A stretch of DNA of 64,000 nucleotides from Mesorhizobium loti. Its GTDB lineage: Bacteria; Pseudomonadota; Alphaproteobacteria; Rhizobiales; Rhizobiaceae. The DNA lies in assembly GCF_013170705.1 (NCBI RefSeq), contig NZ_CP033334.1:496001-560000 (forward strand), read 5' to 3'. Of the stretch, positions 1 through 8,329 are shown one piece after another (positions within the stretch are counted from its first letter, which is position 1; each line of letters begins with the position of its first letter). Made by a program: the position numbers and the translations under genes. Under the pieces are notes generated by a model. The model worked only from the letters and a program-made list of their open reading frames with translations, was not told the DNA's origin and made no database searches.

Positions 1-2
1 CC

Positions 3-734
<732 letters not shown>

Positions 735-936
735 ACGGCGCCAACGTGGCCTTTTTTTCCAGCTTGGGCTTCTTATACGCCCGAGTGATAAACATATGAC
801 TTTTTTATATTTTTCAGATTTCGTCCGCCTCGAATACAAATGCCGATGCTTTTATCTTTCCGAGTGCAGCCGGTGCTGAGCCGCTGCAGGCGGCCGTCAC
901 CTTGTGGCGGCGGTACCAGAAAGAAGGAAGTCTTCG

Positions 937-1128
937 ATGTTCCTCTCAGACGGGCTCTATCTGCCCACTCATCGTCCGCTGCCGGCGTCGCAGGTCGAAC
1001 AGATCAGGCGTGTGGCGAACACCAATCGCCGGCCGGTCAGCCTGATCGCGCCGTTCACACCGACATGGTGGCTCCTGGTCGTCGGCGCCTTGCTGGCCGC
1101 CGCCGCGATCGCTGCCCAGCTTTCCTGA
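937..1128 (+). CDS. Small hypothetical protein with one C-terminal membrane helix
   Basis: A 63-residue protein that I do not recognise. The ATG at 937 is preceded by a good ribosome binding site (AGAAGGAAG about 8 bases upstream), which is why I prefer it to the in-frame codon at 904. Residues 1-40 are polar with several Arg and Pro. Residues about 43-61 form a hydrophobic segment (TWWLLVVGALLAAAAIAAQL) ending almost at the C-terminus, so it may be tail-anchored. It lies 10 bases upstream of another small gene and both point toward dapA, suggesting a small operon. The function is unknown. Confidence 0.55.
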   Translation: MFLSDGLYLPTHRPLPASQVEQIRRVANTNRRPVSLIAPFTPTWWLLVVGALLAAAAIAAQLS

Positions 1129-1138
1129 AAGGCAGGAG

Positions 1139-1366
1139 ATGACCATGCAAAGCTCCCCTATTCCCCCCGACGGAAACGCCCTTCACCGCTTCATCGTCGG
1201 GCGCGATGGCGAAGGCCACTGGATCGCGCGTGACGAAGAAGGCCAGACCGGCGGCGTTTTTGCCGACAAGAATTCCGCTGTCCGTTTCGCCACCATGGAA
1301 AGCGGCCATCGGGCCGGCGCGATACGCTTCGCACCGGCGAGTGTGCGGCTTTCCCTGTTCAACTGA
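1139..1366 (+). CDS. Small hypothetical protein (75 aa)
   Basis: A short soluble protein starting at ATG 1139, with a second ATG two codons on (1145). GGCAGGAG just upstream serves as ribosome binding site. The sequence contains HWIARDEEGQTGGVF followed by an FATMES segment, resembling the small one-domain proteins of rhizobia that carry a DUF2188-like fold (a Gly-rich strand, then a helix). That likeness is weak and stays an inference. The gene sits between another small gene and a further unknown gene, all on the plus strand before the DapA homologue. Confidence 0.5.
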   Translation: MTMQSSPIPPDGNALHRFIVGRDGEGHWIARDEEGQTGGVFADKNSAVRFATMESGHRAGAIRFAPASVRLSLFN

Positions 1367-1404
1367 GCCGCGCCTTGTTCCGAACTGATCGGAACGATCT
1401 GGCC

Positions 1405-1974
1405 ATGGACAATTCCAACACCATTGCTGGCGCCAACAGCGCCGACCTCGCCGGATTGCTCGATCGCCTGCCGCATGTCGGCAGGCTGCTCGAACACCAG
1501 CTTTGGGAGGCGGCACGCGCCCTGTCGCTCGACAGATCATCCCGCCAAGGGCGGCGATTTGCCGGCCTGATGGACGCTGGCGCCACGCTCGACGCCGTCC
1601 TCCTGCTGATCGCCGTGTCGAAGCCGGAACGTTCGGTATCGGCCATCGGCAAGATCGGCGAGCGTTGGTTTTGCTCCATTCAGATCACGTCCGCGGGAAC
1701 AACGGCCGGGGCGGACCAAATCGATCTGGCTGCCGCGCTGCTGTCGGCCCTGCTGTCCTCGCATCTCGAAAAGACGGTGCCTTCAGAAACTCATCCAGGA
1801 GACTTTGACTGCCATGACACCAGAACAAGCCCGAATGCGCCTGACCGGAGCGATGACCGCGCCGGTAACGCCGTTCACCCGCGGCGAGGTCGACCTGAAG
1901 CAGCTGACCGCGCTGTTGCGCTGGCAGATCGAACAAGGGATCAATGGGCTGGTCCCATGCGGCACCACAGGTGA
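1405..1974 (+). CDS. Hypothetical protein whose 3' end overlaps the dapA-like gene
   Basis: Read from ATG 1405 (an in-frame TTG lies at 1375) this gives 189 residues. The first 125 or so look like a genuine helical protein (DLAGLLDRLPHVGRLLEHQL and an alternating hydrophobic stretch near residues 60-75). The last 55 residues run inside the dapA-like gene and are rich in Arg, Asp and Pro, as expected of an out-of-frame read. The true gene therefore probably ended near 1790-1815, with a sequencing error or a real frameshift removing its stop. No function is recognised. Confidence 0.4.
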   Translation: MDNSNTIAGANSADLAGLLDRLPHVGRLLEHQLWEAARALSLDRSSRQGRRFAGLMDAGATLDAVLLLIAVSKPERSVSAIGKIGERWFCSIQITSAGTTAGADQIDLAAALLSALLSSHLEKTVPSETHPGDFDCHDTRTSPNAPDRSDDRAGNAVHPRRGRPEAADRAVALADRTRDQWAGPMRHHR

Positions 1975-2767
1975 GGCCCCCACCCTGTCGTGGGAGGAGC
2001 GCCTCGACATCATTGCGCTGTGCGTGAAGATCGCCGCCGGCAGAGTGCCTGTTATCGCCGGAACCGGCACGAACAGCACCGAGACGACAATCGCCTTTTC
2101 GACAGCCGCCGAGGCCTTTGGCGCCGATGCCGCTCTCATCGTGACGCCCTACTACAACAGGCCGAGCCAGGAAGGGATCTTTCGCCATTTCGAGGCGGTC
2201 GCTGCCAAGGTCAGGATACCGATCATCATCTACAATGTGCCGGCGCGAACCGGCGTAGACCTGTCCGAGGAGACGCTCGGACGCTTGGCGCAGATCCCAA
2301 CCATCATCGGCATCAAGGACGCAACCGGGGATGTGAGCCGGCTATCCATGCTTCCGGCTGTGCTCAGGCGCCGCTTCATCTGCCTCTCCGGCCACGACGC
2401 GACGTCGTTCGGCTTCAACACGATGGGCGGCCGTGGAACGATCTCGGTGATCTCCAATATCGCGCCGCGACTGTGCGTCGAGATGCATGATGCGTGCAGG
2501 CAGGGTGACCATCACACCGCGCGCGCCATCCATCATCGCCTGCGGCCGCTGATCGCGGCATTGGAGCTTGAGAGCAATCCGGTGCCGGTCAAATACGCAA
2601 TGAGCCTGGCGCTGGGCATGAGCGCCGATGTGCGTTTGCCGCTGACTCCGGTTCGTCCTGAAACCGAGACCGCGATACGCGAGGCCATGCTGGGCCTGAA
2701 CGGGAGCATCGCCGGCGCCGTGCAATCAAGACCGGTGCCGGCCTCGCCCGTGCCGTGGCGGCCTTGA
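1814..2767 (+). CDS. dapA: DapA-family aldolase (4-hydroxy-tetrahydrodipicolinate synthase-like)
   Basis: A 317-residue TIM-barrel class I aldolase. It has the N-terminal strand AMTAPVTPF, the substrate-binding GTTGE loop near residue 48, the YYNRP motif carrying the catalytic Tyr, the YNVPARTG segment, and the Schiff-base lysine in GIKDATGD. These are the DapA hallmarks, so condensation of pyruvate with aspartate semialdehyde is possible. DapA paralogues for other 2-keto acids are common in rhizobia, and this copy is not beside lysine genes. ATG 1814 follows AGGAG by about 12 bases; an upstream in-frame TTG at 1805 is less likely. The C-terminus has about 15 extra Pro-rich residues. Confidence 0.85.
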   Translation: MTPEQARMRLTGAMTAPVTPFTRGEVDLKQLTALLRWQIEQGINGLVPCGTTGEAPTLSWEERLDIIALCVKIAAGRVPVIAGTGTNSTETTIAFSTAAEAFGADAALIVTPYYNRPSQEGIFRHFEAVAAKVRIPIIIYNVPARTGVDLSEETLGRLAQIPTIIGIKDATGDVSRLSMLPAVLRRRFICLSGHDATSFGFNTMGGRGTISVISNIAPRLCVEMHDACRQGDHHTARAIHHRLRPLIAALELESNPVPVKYAMSLALGMSADVRLPLTPVRPETETAIREAMLGLNGSIAGAVQSRPVPASPVPWRP

Positions 2768-3046
2768 CGAAGGCGCCTTGCTGTCAACGGCATAGACCAG
2801 CCCCGGCTGGACGATCCATTCCCCGGTGCGGAGCGCTTCGACATCGAAGCGCCCGCTGCGGTCGCGAGGTGCAACGCCGACAAAACGGTATTGCAGTCCA
2901 CTCGCATCGACGACGATATCGGCGATCGGATGATCTGCGAGCCGCCCGATGATCTTCCCCTTTTCCCTGAGATTTGCCAGGACGAAATACTCCGTCGGCA
3001 CCCTTTGGCTGGCCCCGGAGGTCAGCCAGGCTGAATGTGATTTCAT
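2726..3046 (-). CDS. Conserved-looking hypothetical protein (106 aa), convergent with dapA-like gene
   Basis: The frame stays open upstream to 3280, but the protein-like part begins at ATG 3046. It contains a coherent beta-rich segment (IIGRLADHPIADIVVDASG, then YRFVGVAPRD, then GEWIVQPGLVY) that reads as real coding sequence rather than a shadow. The last dozen residues are Arg-rich and cross into the 3' end of the convergent dapA-like gene by 42 bases, which is unusual. No strong ribosome binding site is visible before 3046. The function is unknown. Confidence 0.5.
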   Translation of the reverse strand: MKSHSAWLTSGASQRVPTEYFVLANLREKGKIIGRLADHPIADIVVDASGLQYRFVGVAPRDRSGRFDVEALRTGEWIVQPGLVYAVDSKAPSSRPPRHGRGRHRS

Positions 3047-3185
3047 GGTCGTCTGAAGCCAGTTTGTTGATCGGGCCTCAGTCAGGCAGCGGCCCGGAAC
3101 TACATAATCGCTGGCCGCATAGGAATTCGAGAGGAGGTTTTGGCCTGAATTATATACGCCGCATATGTCCTGGCAGTCCGTGAGG

Positions 3186-4115
3186 TCAGGCGCCCCGTCC
3201 GAGCGCAGCGATCGCGTCGACGATCCGCGTGAAACTTTCGCGAGCGCGACCGACCGTGTGCCGGGCCCTGAGGTAGCCATGCACCAGACCCGGCTCCTCG
3301 AACCAGGTGGCCCGCCCGCCCGCCGCGATGATCCGGTCGCGATAGGTCTCGCCGTCGGAAGACAGCGGATCGCACTCGGCGGTGATCAGTACCGTCGGCG
3401 GCAGGTTGGCGAAATCGGTGTCCGCCAGCGGCGAGAGTGTTACGTCGCCGGCCAGGTCCGCGCCACCGGTGCGGATATGTTTGTAGAATTCGAGATCGCG
3501 CATGGTCAGCATCGGCGCTTCGGCATGCGTGACATAGGAACCTTTCGAGCGATCGCCGCCAAGGCCGGGATAGATCAGCACCTGGCCCACCGGCCGTTTC
3601 GCGCGGCCGCGCGTGGCGTGCGCAACGGCGGCGCAAAGATTGCCGCCGGCACTGTCGCCGCAGAGCAGGATGGGGCGGTCGCGGGTGGACGCAACCCATG
3701 CGAAGGCGCTCATCGCGTCGTCGAAGGCGGCGGGGTGCAGATGCTCCGGCGCCAGCCGGTAATCGACCGAGACAACCTCATGGCCGGTGCGGGCGCAAAG
3801 CTCGGCGCAGACATCGTCATGGCTGTCCAGCCCGCCAAGAATGAAGCCGCCGCCATGGATGTAGAGCACTGTCGCCGTCGGTTGCGGAGCGCTTCGGTAG
3901 ATGCGGATCCGGATTTCGTGCGTGGTCGTTGCAATGGTTGAGGTTTCGACCGCCACGCCCTCGGGATAGCCGGCAAAGAATTCGCGGCACATGCGGTCAT
4001 AGATCTCGCGCTGCTGCGCGATTGTGTAGTCGATCGTATCGGGCGGATAGTAGGAATTGGTCCGCTCGATGAAGGCCGAGGTCTCGGCGTCAATGAGTTT
4101 CGTGTAGTCGGTCAT
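3186..4115 (-). CDS. Alpha/beta hydrolase, hormone-sensitive-lipase (type IV esterase) family
   Basis: A 309-residue cytosolic esterase. The oxyanion-hole motif HGGG lies at residues 87-90, the nucleophile elbow GDSAGG at 153-158 (Ser155), the acid in ECDPL (Asp249) and the catalytic His in VHGY (His279), all in the order and spacing of the HSL family. The ATG at 4115 follows a clear AAGGAG. The gene is downstream of and co-directional with the carnitine operon, but a 107-base gap holding a repeat separates them, so shared transcription is uncertain. The natural ester substrate cannot be inferred. Confidence 0.88.
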   Translation of the reverse strand: MTDYTKLIDAETSAFIERTNSYYPPDTIDYTIAQQREIYDRMCREFFAGYPEGVAVETSTIATTTHEIRIRIYRSAPQPTATVLYIHGGGFILGGLDSHDDVCAELCARTGHEVVSVDYRLAPEHLHPAAFDDAMSAFAWVASTRDRPILLCGDSAGGNLCAAVAHATRGRAKRPVGQVLIYPGLGGDRSKGSYVTHAEAPMLTMRDLEFYKHIRTGGADLAGDVTLSPLADTDFANLPPTVLITAECDPLSSDGETYRDRIIAAGGRATWFEEPGLVHGYLRARHTVGRARESFTRIVDAIAALGRGA

Positions 4116-4124
4116 GGAACTCCT

Positions 4125-4215
4125 TCCCCCCCTTGATGGAGGAGGTCACCGCGGTGGGGGTGACGGCGCTTCACCCACCCCGGACCTTCGATCCGACCCT
4201 CCCATAACGGGGGTA
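4125..4215. repeat. Rhizobial intergenic repeat (GC-rich, with internal inverted repeats)
   Basis: The gap between the esterase and the CaiD gene holds GGAGGTCACCGC and CGGTGGGGGTGACGG segments, the kind of GC-rich, hairpin-forming mosaic found between many rhizobial genes. A related block lies around 36940-37160 (GTGGGGGTCG-type segments). No coding potential is seen. Confidence 0.45.
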
Positions 4216-4222
4216 AGGTGGC

Positions 4223-5005
4223 TCACTTCCCCTTCCACACCGGATCACGCTTTTCGGCGAAGGCGCGGAAACCTTCCATATTGTCTTCGGAGCCGTAGAG
4301 CGCATCAACCGTCGCCAACTGGCGGCGCGTCACCTTGTTCATGGCGTCCTGGAAGGTCAGCGCTTCGGCCACGCGTGCCGTCTCCTTGATCGCCGCAAAC
4401 ACCAGCGGCGGACCGCTGGCCAGCAGGCGGGCGATCTCCCAGACGCGATCCTCGAGCTTTTCCCTGGGTAGCACCTCGTTGACCAGACCCCAGCGGTGCG
4501 CCTCGGCGACATCCATCCAGCGTCCGGTAAGCAGGAGATCCATGGCGACATGGTAGGGGATGCGCTTGGGCAGCTTGATCGTCGCCGCATCGGCCAGCGT
4601 GCCGGCGCGAATCTCCGGCAGCGCGAAGGAAGAGTGATCGGAGGCGTAGATGAGGTCGCAGGACAGCGCCAGTTCGAAGCCACCGCCGACCGCCATGCCG
4701 TTGACGCAAGCGATGACCGGCTTGTTCAAGTCGCGCAATTCCTGCAGCCCGGCAAAGCCGCCGACACCGTAGTCGCCGTCGACCGCGTCGCCGCCGGCGG
4801 CCGCCTTCAGGTCCCAGCCGGCGCAGAAGAACTTGTCGCCCGCGGTCTTGACAATGGCGACGCGCAGTTCCGGATCGTCGCGGAACGCCTTGAAGGTTTC
4901 GCCCATCAACCGCGACGTCTTCAGGTCGATGGCGTTGGCCTTGGGCCGGTCGAGCGTGACCTCGAAGATCGAGCCTTCGCGGCGGGTCGAAATGACGTCA
5001 GACAT
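4223..5005 (-). CDS. caiD: Enoyl-CoA hydratase family, carnitinyl-CoA dehydratase-like
   Basis: A 260-residue crotonase-fold enzyme. The oxyanion-hole residues are in FFCAGWDLKAA and MAVGGGFELALSCD, and the substrate/acid region is FALPEIRAG. The GWDLKAA wording and overall length are those of CaiD-type crotonobetainyl-CoA hydratases. The known CaiD reaction is reversible hydration of crotonobetainyl-CoA to L-carnitinyl-CoA. The gene overlaps the 3' end of the CoA ligase gene by 8 bases, so the two are translationally coupled. Context with a carnitine dehydrogenase and BKACE supports a carnitine/gamma-butyrobetaine role; a general enoyl-CoA hydratase is the alternative. Confidence 0.8.
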   Translation of the reverse strand: MSDVISTRREGSIFEVTLDRPKANAIDLKTSRLMGETFKAFRDDPELRVAIVKTAGDKFFCAGWDLKAAAGGDAVDGDYGVGGFAGLQELRDLNKPVIACVNGMAVGGGFELALSCDLIYASDHSSFALPEIRAGTLADAATIKLPKRIPYHVAMDLLLTGRWMDVAEAHRWGLVNEVLPREKLEDRVWEIARLLASGPPLVFAAIKETARVAEALTFQDAMNKVTRRQLATVDALYGSEDNMEGFRAFAEKRDPVWKGK

Positions 5006-7082
5006 TCTTGTTTTCTCCCAGCACCAGCAGCGCGTCGGCGATCCAGGCGCCCTTGCCCTCGACGCAGACGATCAGCGGGTTGATATCGAGTTCCTCGATC
5101 TCGCCGGCATTCTTCTGCACGAAGGAAGCGATGCCCGCGATGGCGTCGATGGCGGCCGCGACGTCGGCCTTCGGCCGGCCGCGATAGCCTTCGAGCAGCG
5201 GGAACAGCTTCAGGCCGCGCAGTGCCGCCTCGATGTCGTCGCGGGTCGCCGGGAGCATCAAGGTGACGCTGTCACGCAGCAATTCGACCAGGACGCCGCC
5301 GGTGCCGAGCGTCATGACCGCGCCAAACATCGGATCGCGGGTGAAGCCGACGATCAGTTCCGCGACGCCGTCGCGCACCATGCGTTCGACATAGAGGCCG
5401 GTGCCGAGCGGCAGCAGATCATGTGCCGCCGTGCTGACGGATTCCGCGTCCTTGAGGTTGAGCCTGACGGCGCCGACCTCGGATTTATGGGTGACGCCCA
5501 GCGCCTTCAGGGCGACGGGAAAGCCGAGCGCCATCGAGGAGATCACCGCTTCGACCGCATTGCCGGCACGCTCGCCCTTCGGCACGGGAAGCCCGGCCTT
5601 GATCAGCCGCGCCTTGGCTTCGGCCTCGTCAGGCGTGACATGCTCGCCGCCGGCGGCACCGGCGGCGGAGGTGTCGACCGGCTGCGCCTGCGGTTCAGCC
5701 CATGCCCAGCCGATGAAGGCCGCCGCGCCGGCGGCATCCATCGCCTCGGAAATGCCGAACAACGGCACCATGCCGCGCGCCATCAGTTCGGCGGTGTATT
5801 CCTCGGGCAGGTTCTCCGGTAGCGAGGAGACGATGGCGCCATGCGCCTTGTTGGTCTTCAGCGCCGATTCGAAGGCGCGCAGCGTCGCCCACCAGTCAGT
5901 GACCGAGCAGCGGTCCGGGCGCGGAAAGTCGAGCACCAGCATGTTGAGGTCGAAACCGCCCGACACCATGGCGGTGAAGGTGGCGGTCATCGCCGGCTCG
6001 TTGTTCCAGATGAAGGTGTGATAATCCAACGGGTTGGCGACCGCGACCAGCGGCCCGAGCGTCGATTTGACATGAGCGCGGTGCTGTTCCGTCAGGACCG
6101 GGAAGTTGACCCAGCGCCCTTCGGCGCTGTCGGCCATGACGGAAGCCTCGCCGCCCGAGCAGCTCATCGACGAGAGTTTGTACCCCGGCAGCGGGCCGGT
6201 GATGTGCAGCAGCTTCAGCGCCTCGATGAAGGCCGGGATGGAATCGACGCGGGCAATGCCAAGCCGCCTCAGAAAGGCGCCCGAGGCCGCGTCCGAGCCG
6301 GCGAGCGAGGCGGTGTGCGAGACAGTTGCTTGCCGTGCCTGCTCGGAACGCCCGACCTTCATGGCAATGATCGGCTTCTTCAGTTCGCGCGCGCGTGCCG
6401 CCAGCCGTTCGAAGCCGGCTACGGAGTCAAAAGCCTCGATGTGCAGGCCGAGCGAGGTCACCCGTTCATCCTCGATCAGGCCGAGCGCCATCTCGGACAG
6501 GCCGGTCTGCGCCTGGTTGCCGGCGGTCATCAGGAAGGCGATCGGCAGGCCACGCTTCTGCATCGTCATGTTGATGGCGATGTTGGAGGACTGGGTGATG
6601 ATGGCGACGCCCTTGCCGCCTTCCTCCAGCCTGATGCCGCCATGCTGGTCGGGCCACAAAAGCGCGCCGTCCGCATAGTTGATCAGGCCATAGCAGTTCG
6701 GGCCGATGATCGGCATCTGGCCGGCGGCCGCGACCAGCTCGGCCTGCAACCGTTCGCCATCGTCGTCATAGGCCTCGGTTTCGAGGAAACCGGCGGCAAA
6801 GCAGACGGCGCCACCGGCGCCGCGCTCGGCCAGCGCCTTGACGACCTCGATGGTCAGATGGCGGTTGACGCCGACAAAGGCGGCATCCGGCGCGCCTGGA
6901 AGATCGGCAACCGAGCGATAGGCCTTGCGGCCGGCAACCTCGTCCTTGGTCGGATGCACCGGCCAGATTTCGCCGGCAAAGCCCATCTTGATCGATTGCG
7001 CGACGACGGCGGCGGCCTGCACGCCGCCGAAGACGGCGATGGATTTCGGGCGCAGGAGACGTTCGAGTTTATGCATGGTCAT
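4998..7082 (-). CDS. NDP-forming acyl-CoA synthetase (acetate-CoA ligase family), probably for gamma-butyrobetaine/carnitine
   Basis: A 694-residue protein with the fused layout of NDP-forming CoA ligases. The N-terminal CoA-binding domain has SIAVFGG and the PNCYGL segment, the middle ligase-CoA domain has ITQSSNIAINM and a histidine in TVSHTASLAG, and a C-terminal ATP-grasp half ends in IEELDINPLIV. Such enzymes make acyl-CoA from acid, CoA and ATP with ADP and Pi as products. In this operon the likely acid is gamma-butyrobetaine or carnitine, by context only. A 79-base gap holding a palindromic repeat separates it from the upstream dehydrogenase gene. Confidence 0.85.
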   Translation of the reverse strand: MTMHKLERLLRPKSIAVFGGVQAAAVVAQSIKMGFAGEIWPVHPTKDEVAGRKAYRSVADLPGAPDAAFVGVNRHLTIEVVKALAERGAGGAVCFAAGFLETEAYDDDGERLQAELVAAAGQMPIIGPNCYGLINYADGALLWPDQHGGIRLEEGGKGVAIITQSSNIAINMTMQKRGLPIAFLMTAGNQAQTGLSEMALGLIEDERVTSLGLHIEAFDSVAGFERLAARARELKKPIIAMKVGRSEQARQATVSHTASLAGSDAASGAFLRRLGIARVDSIPAFIEALKLLHITGPLPGYKLSSMSCSGGEASVMADSAEGRWVNFPVLTEQHRAHVKSTLGPLVAVANPLDYHTFIWNNEPAMTATFTAMVSGGFDLNMLVLDFPRPDRCSVTDWWATLRAFESALKTNKAHGAIVSSLPENLPEEYTAELMARGMVPLFGISEAMDAAGAAAFIGWAWAEPQAQPVDTSAAGAAGGEHVTPDEAEAKARLIKAGLPVPKGERAGNAVEAVISSMALGFPVALKALGVTHKSEVGAVRLNLKDAESVSTAAHDLLPLGTGLYVERMVRDGVAELIVGFTRDPMFGAVMTLGTGGVLVELLRDSVTLMLPATRDDIEAALRGLKLFPLLEGYRGRPKADVAAAIDAIAGIASFVQKNAGEIEELDINPLIVCVEGKGAWIADALLVLGENKNV

Positions 7083-7092
7083 CTTTTCGTTT

Positions 7093-7163
7093 GAGCGCGA
7101 TCCCAGGACAGACGATCTCGTTTGCCCGACAAAACCGAATCCCGGCTTGGGCGATCATGCTCT
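7093..7163. repeat. Palindromic repeat family A, copy 1 (inside the carnitine operon)
   Basis: About 70 bases running from GAGCGCGATCCC to GATCATGCTCT. It aligns along its length with copies at 22731-22797 and 30647-30718, sharing CGTTTGTCCGA/CGTTTGCCCGA and GAGCATGATC ends in inverted orientation. It fills the gap between the acyl-CoA dehydrogenase and CoA ligase genes and so would form a hairpin inside the operon transcript. Confidence 0.7.
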
Positions 7164-8325
7164 AAGCTCCGAACGGACGCAGCAGCGCCCGCGAAATAAT
7201 ATGTCGCTGAATCTCCGACGTGCCTTCCCAGATGCGCTCGACGCGGGCGTCGCGCCAGATGCGTTCCAGCGGCAGGTCGTCCATCAGCCCCATGCCGCCA
7301 TGGATCTGGATCGCTTCGTCGGCGACGTAGGCCAGCATTTCGGTGGCCTTCAGCTTGGCCATGGCCATGTCCTGGTCGGTGACCGTGCCCTGATCGTATT
7401 TCCAGCCGGCTTCGAACACCATCAGGTCGGCGGCTTTCAGTTCCGTGGCCATGTCGGCAAGCTTGAACGACACACCCTGGAACTTGCCGATCTGCTGGCC
7501 GAACTGCTGGCGCTGCGCGGAATACTCGATGGCGTGGCCGAGCGCCCGCTCGGCCCGGCCGAGACAGGTGGCGCCAACCTGAAGGCGGGTGGCACCCAGC
7601 CAGGAATTGGCGACCTCGAAACCCTTGTGCACTTCGCCGAGCACCTGGCTCGCCGGCAGGCGGCAATCGTCGAATTCAAGGATGGCGTTGGTGTAGCCGC
7701 GATGCGAGACATTGCGGTAGCCGTCGCGGACCGTGAACCCCTTGGTGCCCTTGTCGACAAAGAAGGCGGTGATCTTCTTGCGTTTTCCGCGCGCGGTTTC
7801 TTCCTCTCCCGAGGCCATGAAGCAAATCGCGAAATCCGCGAGATCGGCGTGGGAGATAAAGTGCTTGGTGCCGTTCAGCACCCAGTCGTCGCCATCCTGC
7901 ACCGCGGTCGCCTTCATGCCGCGCAGGTCCGAGCCGGCGCCCGGCTCGGTCATCGCCAGGCAATCCCACTTCTCGCCGCGAATGCACGGGAACAGGTATT
8001 TTTCGCGCTGCTCCGGCGTGCCGGCCAACAGGATGTTGGAGGGACGCGCGACACAGGTCCAATGCAGCGCGTAATTGGCGCGGCCGAGTTCCTTTTCGTA
8101 GAGCAGCCAGGTCACCGTATCGAGGCCGGCACCGCCAACGTCCGCCGGCATGTTGGCGGCATAGAGACCGGCTTCGATCGCCTTGGCCTTGAGCTCCTCG
8201 ATCAGGTCGCGGCGCAGCACGCCTGTGCGCTCGACCTCGCGCTCATGCGGGTAAAGCTCGTTCTCGACGAAGGCGCGCGTCGTCTCGACAATGAGCTTCT
8301 GTTCCTCCGACAGCCCGAAATCCAT
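7162..8325 (-). CDS. Acyl-CoA dehydrogenase, candidate gamma-butyrobetainyl-CoA dehydrogenase
   Basis: A 387-residue flavoprotein with the normal three-domain acyl-CoA dehydrogenase plan: helical N-terminus, beta domain with CLAMTEPGAGSDL (FAD/substrate loop), and C-terminal helical domain ending QIHGGMGLMDDLPLERIWRD-type and EGTSEIQR motifs. Catalysis is alpha,beta-dehydrogenation with electrons passed to ETF. Its stop lies against the family A repeat, and it begins 4 bases after the carnitine dehydrogenase gene. In this setting it would turn gamma-butyrobetainyl-CoA into crotonobetainyl-CoA (inference from context). A generic short/medium-chain acyl-CoA dehydrogenase is the alternative. Confidence 0.85.
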   Translation of the reverse strand: MDFGLSEEQKLIVETTRAFVENELYPHEREVERTGVLRRDLIEELKAKAIEAGLYAANMPADVGGAGLDTVTWLLYEKELGRANYALHWTCVARPSNILLAGTPEQREKYLFPCIRGEKWDCLAMTEPGAGSDLRGMKATAVQDGDDWVLNGTKHFISHADLADFAICFMASGEEETARGKRKKITAFFVDKGTKGFTVRDGYRNVSHRGYTNAILEFDDCRLPASQVLGEVHKGFEVANSWLGATRLQVGATCLGRAERALGHAIEYSAQRQQFGQQIGKFQGVSFKLADMATELKAADLMVFEAGWKYDQGTVTDQDMAMAKLKATEMLAYVADEAIQIHGGMGLMDDLPLERIWRDARVERIWEGTSEIQRHIISRALLRPFGA

Positions 8326-8329
8326 GGTC

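Noticed and set aside
5841..7094. Long plus-strand open frame opposite the CoA ligase gene
   Set aside because: It is the antisense shadow of a well-supported minus-strand gene in high-GC DNA, with no ribosome binding site or recognisable motifs.
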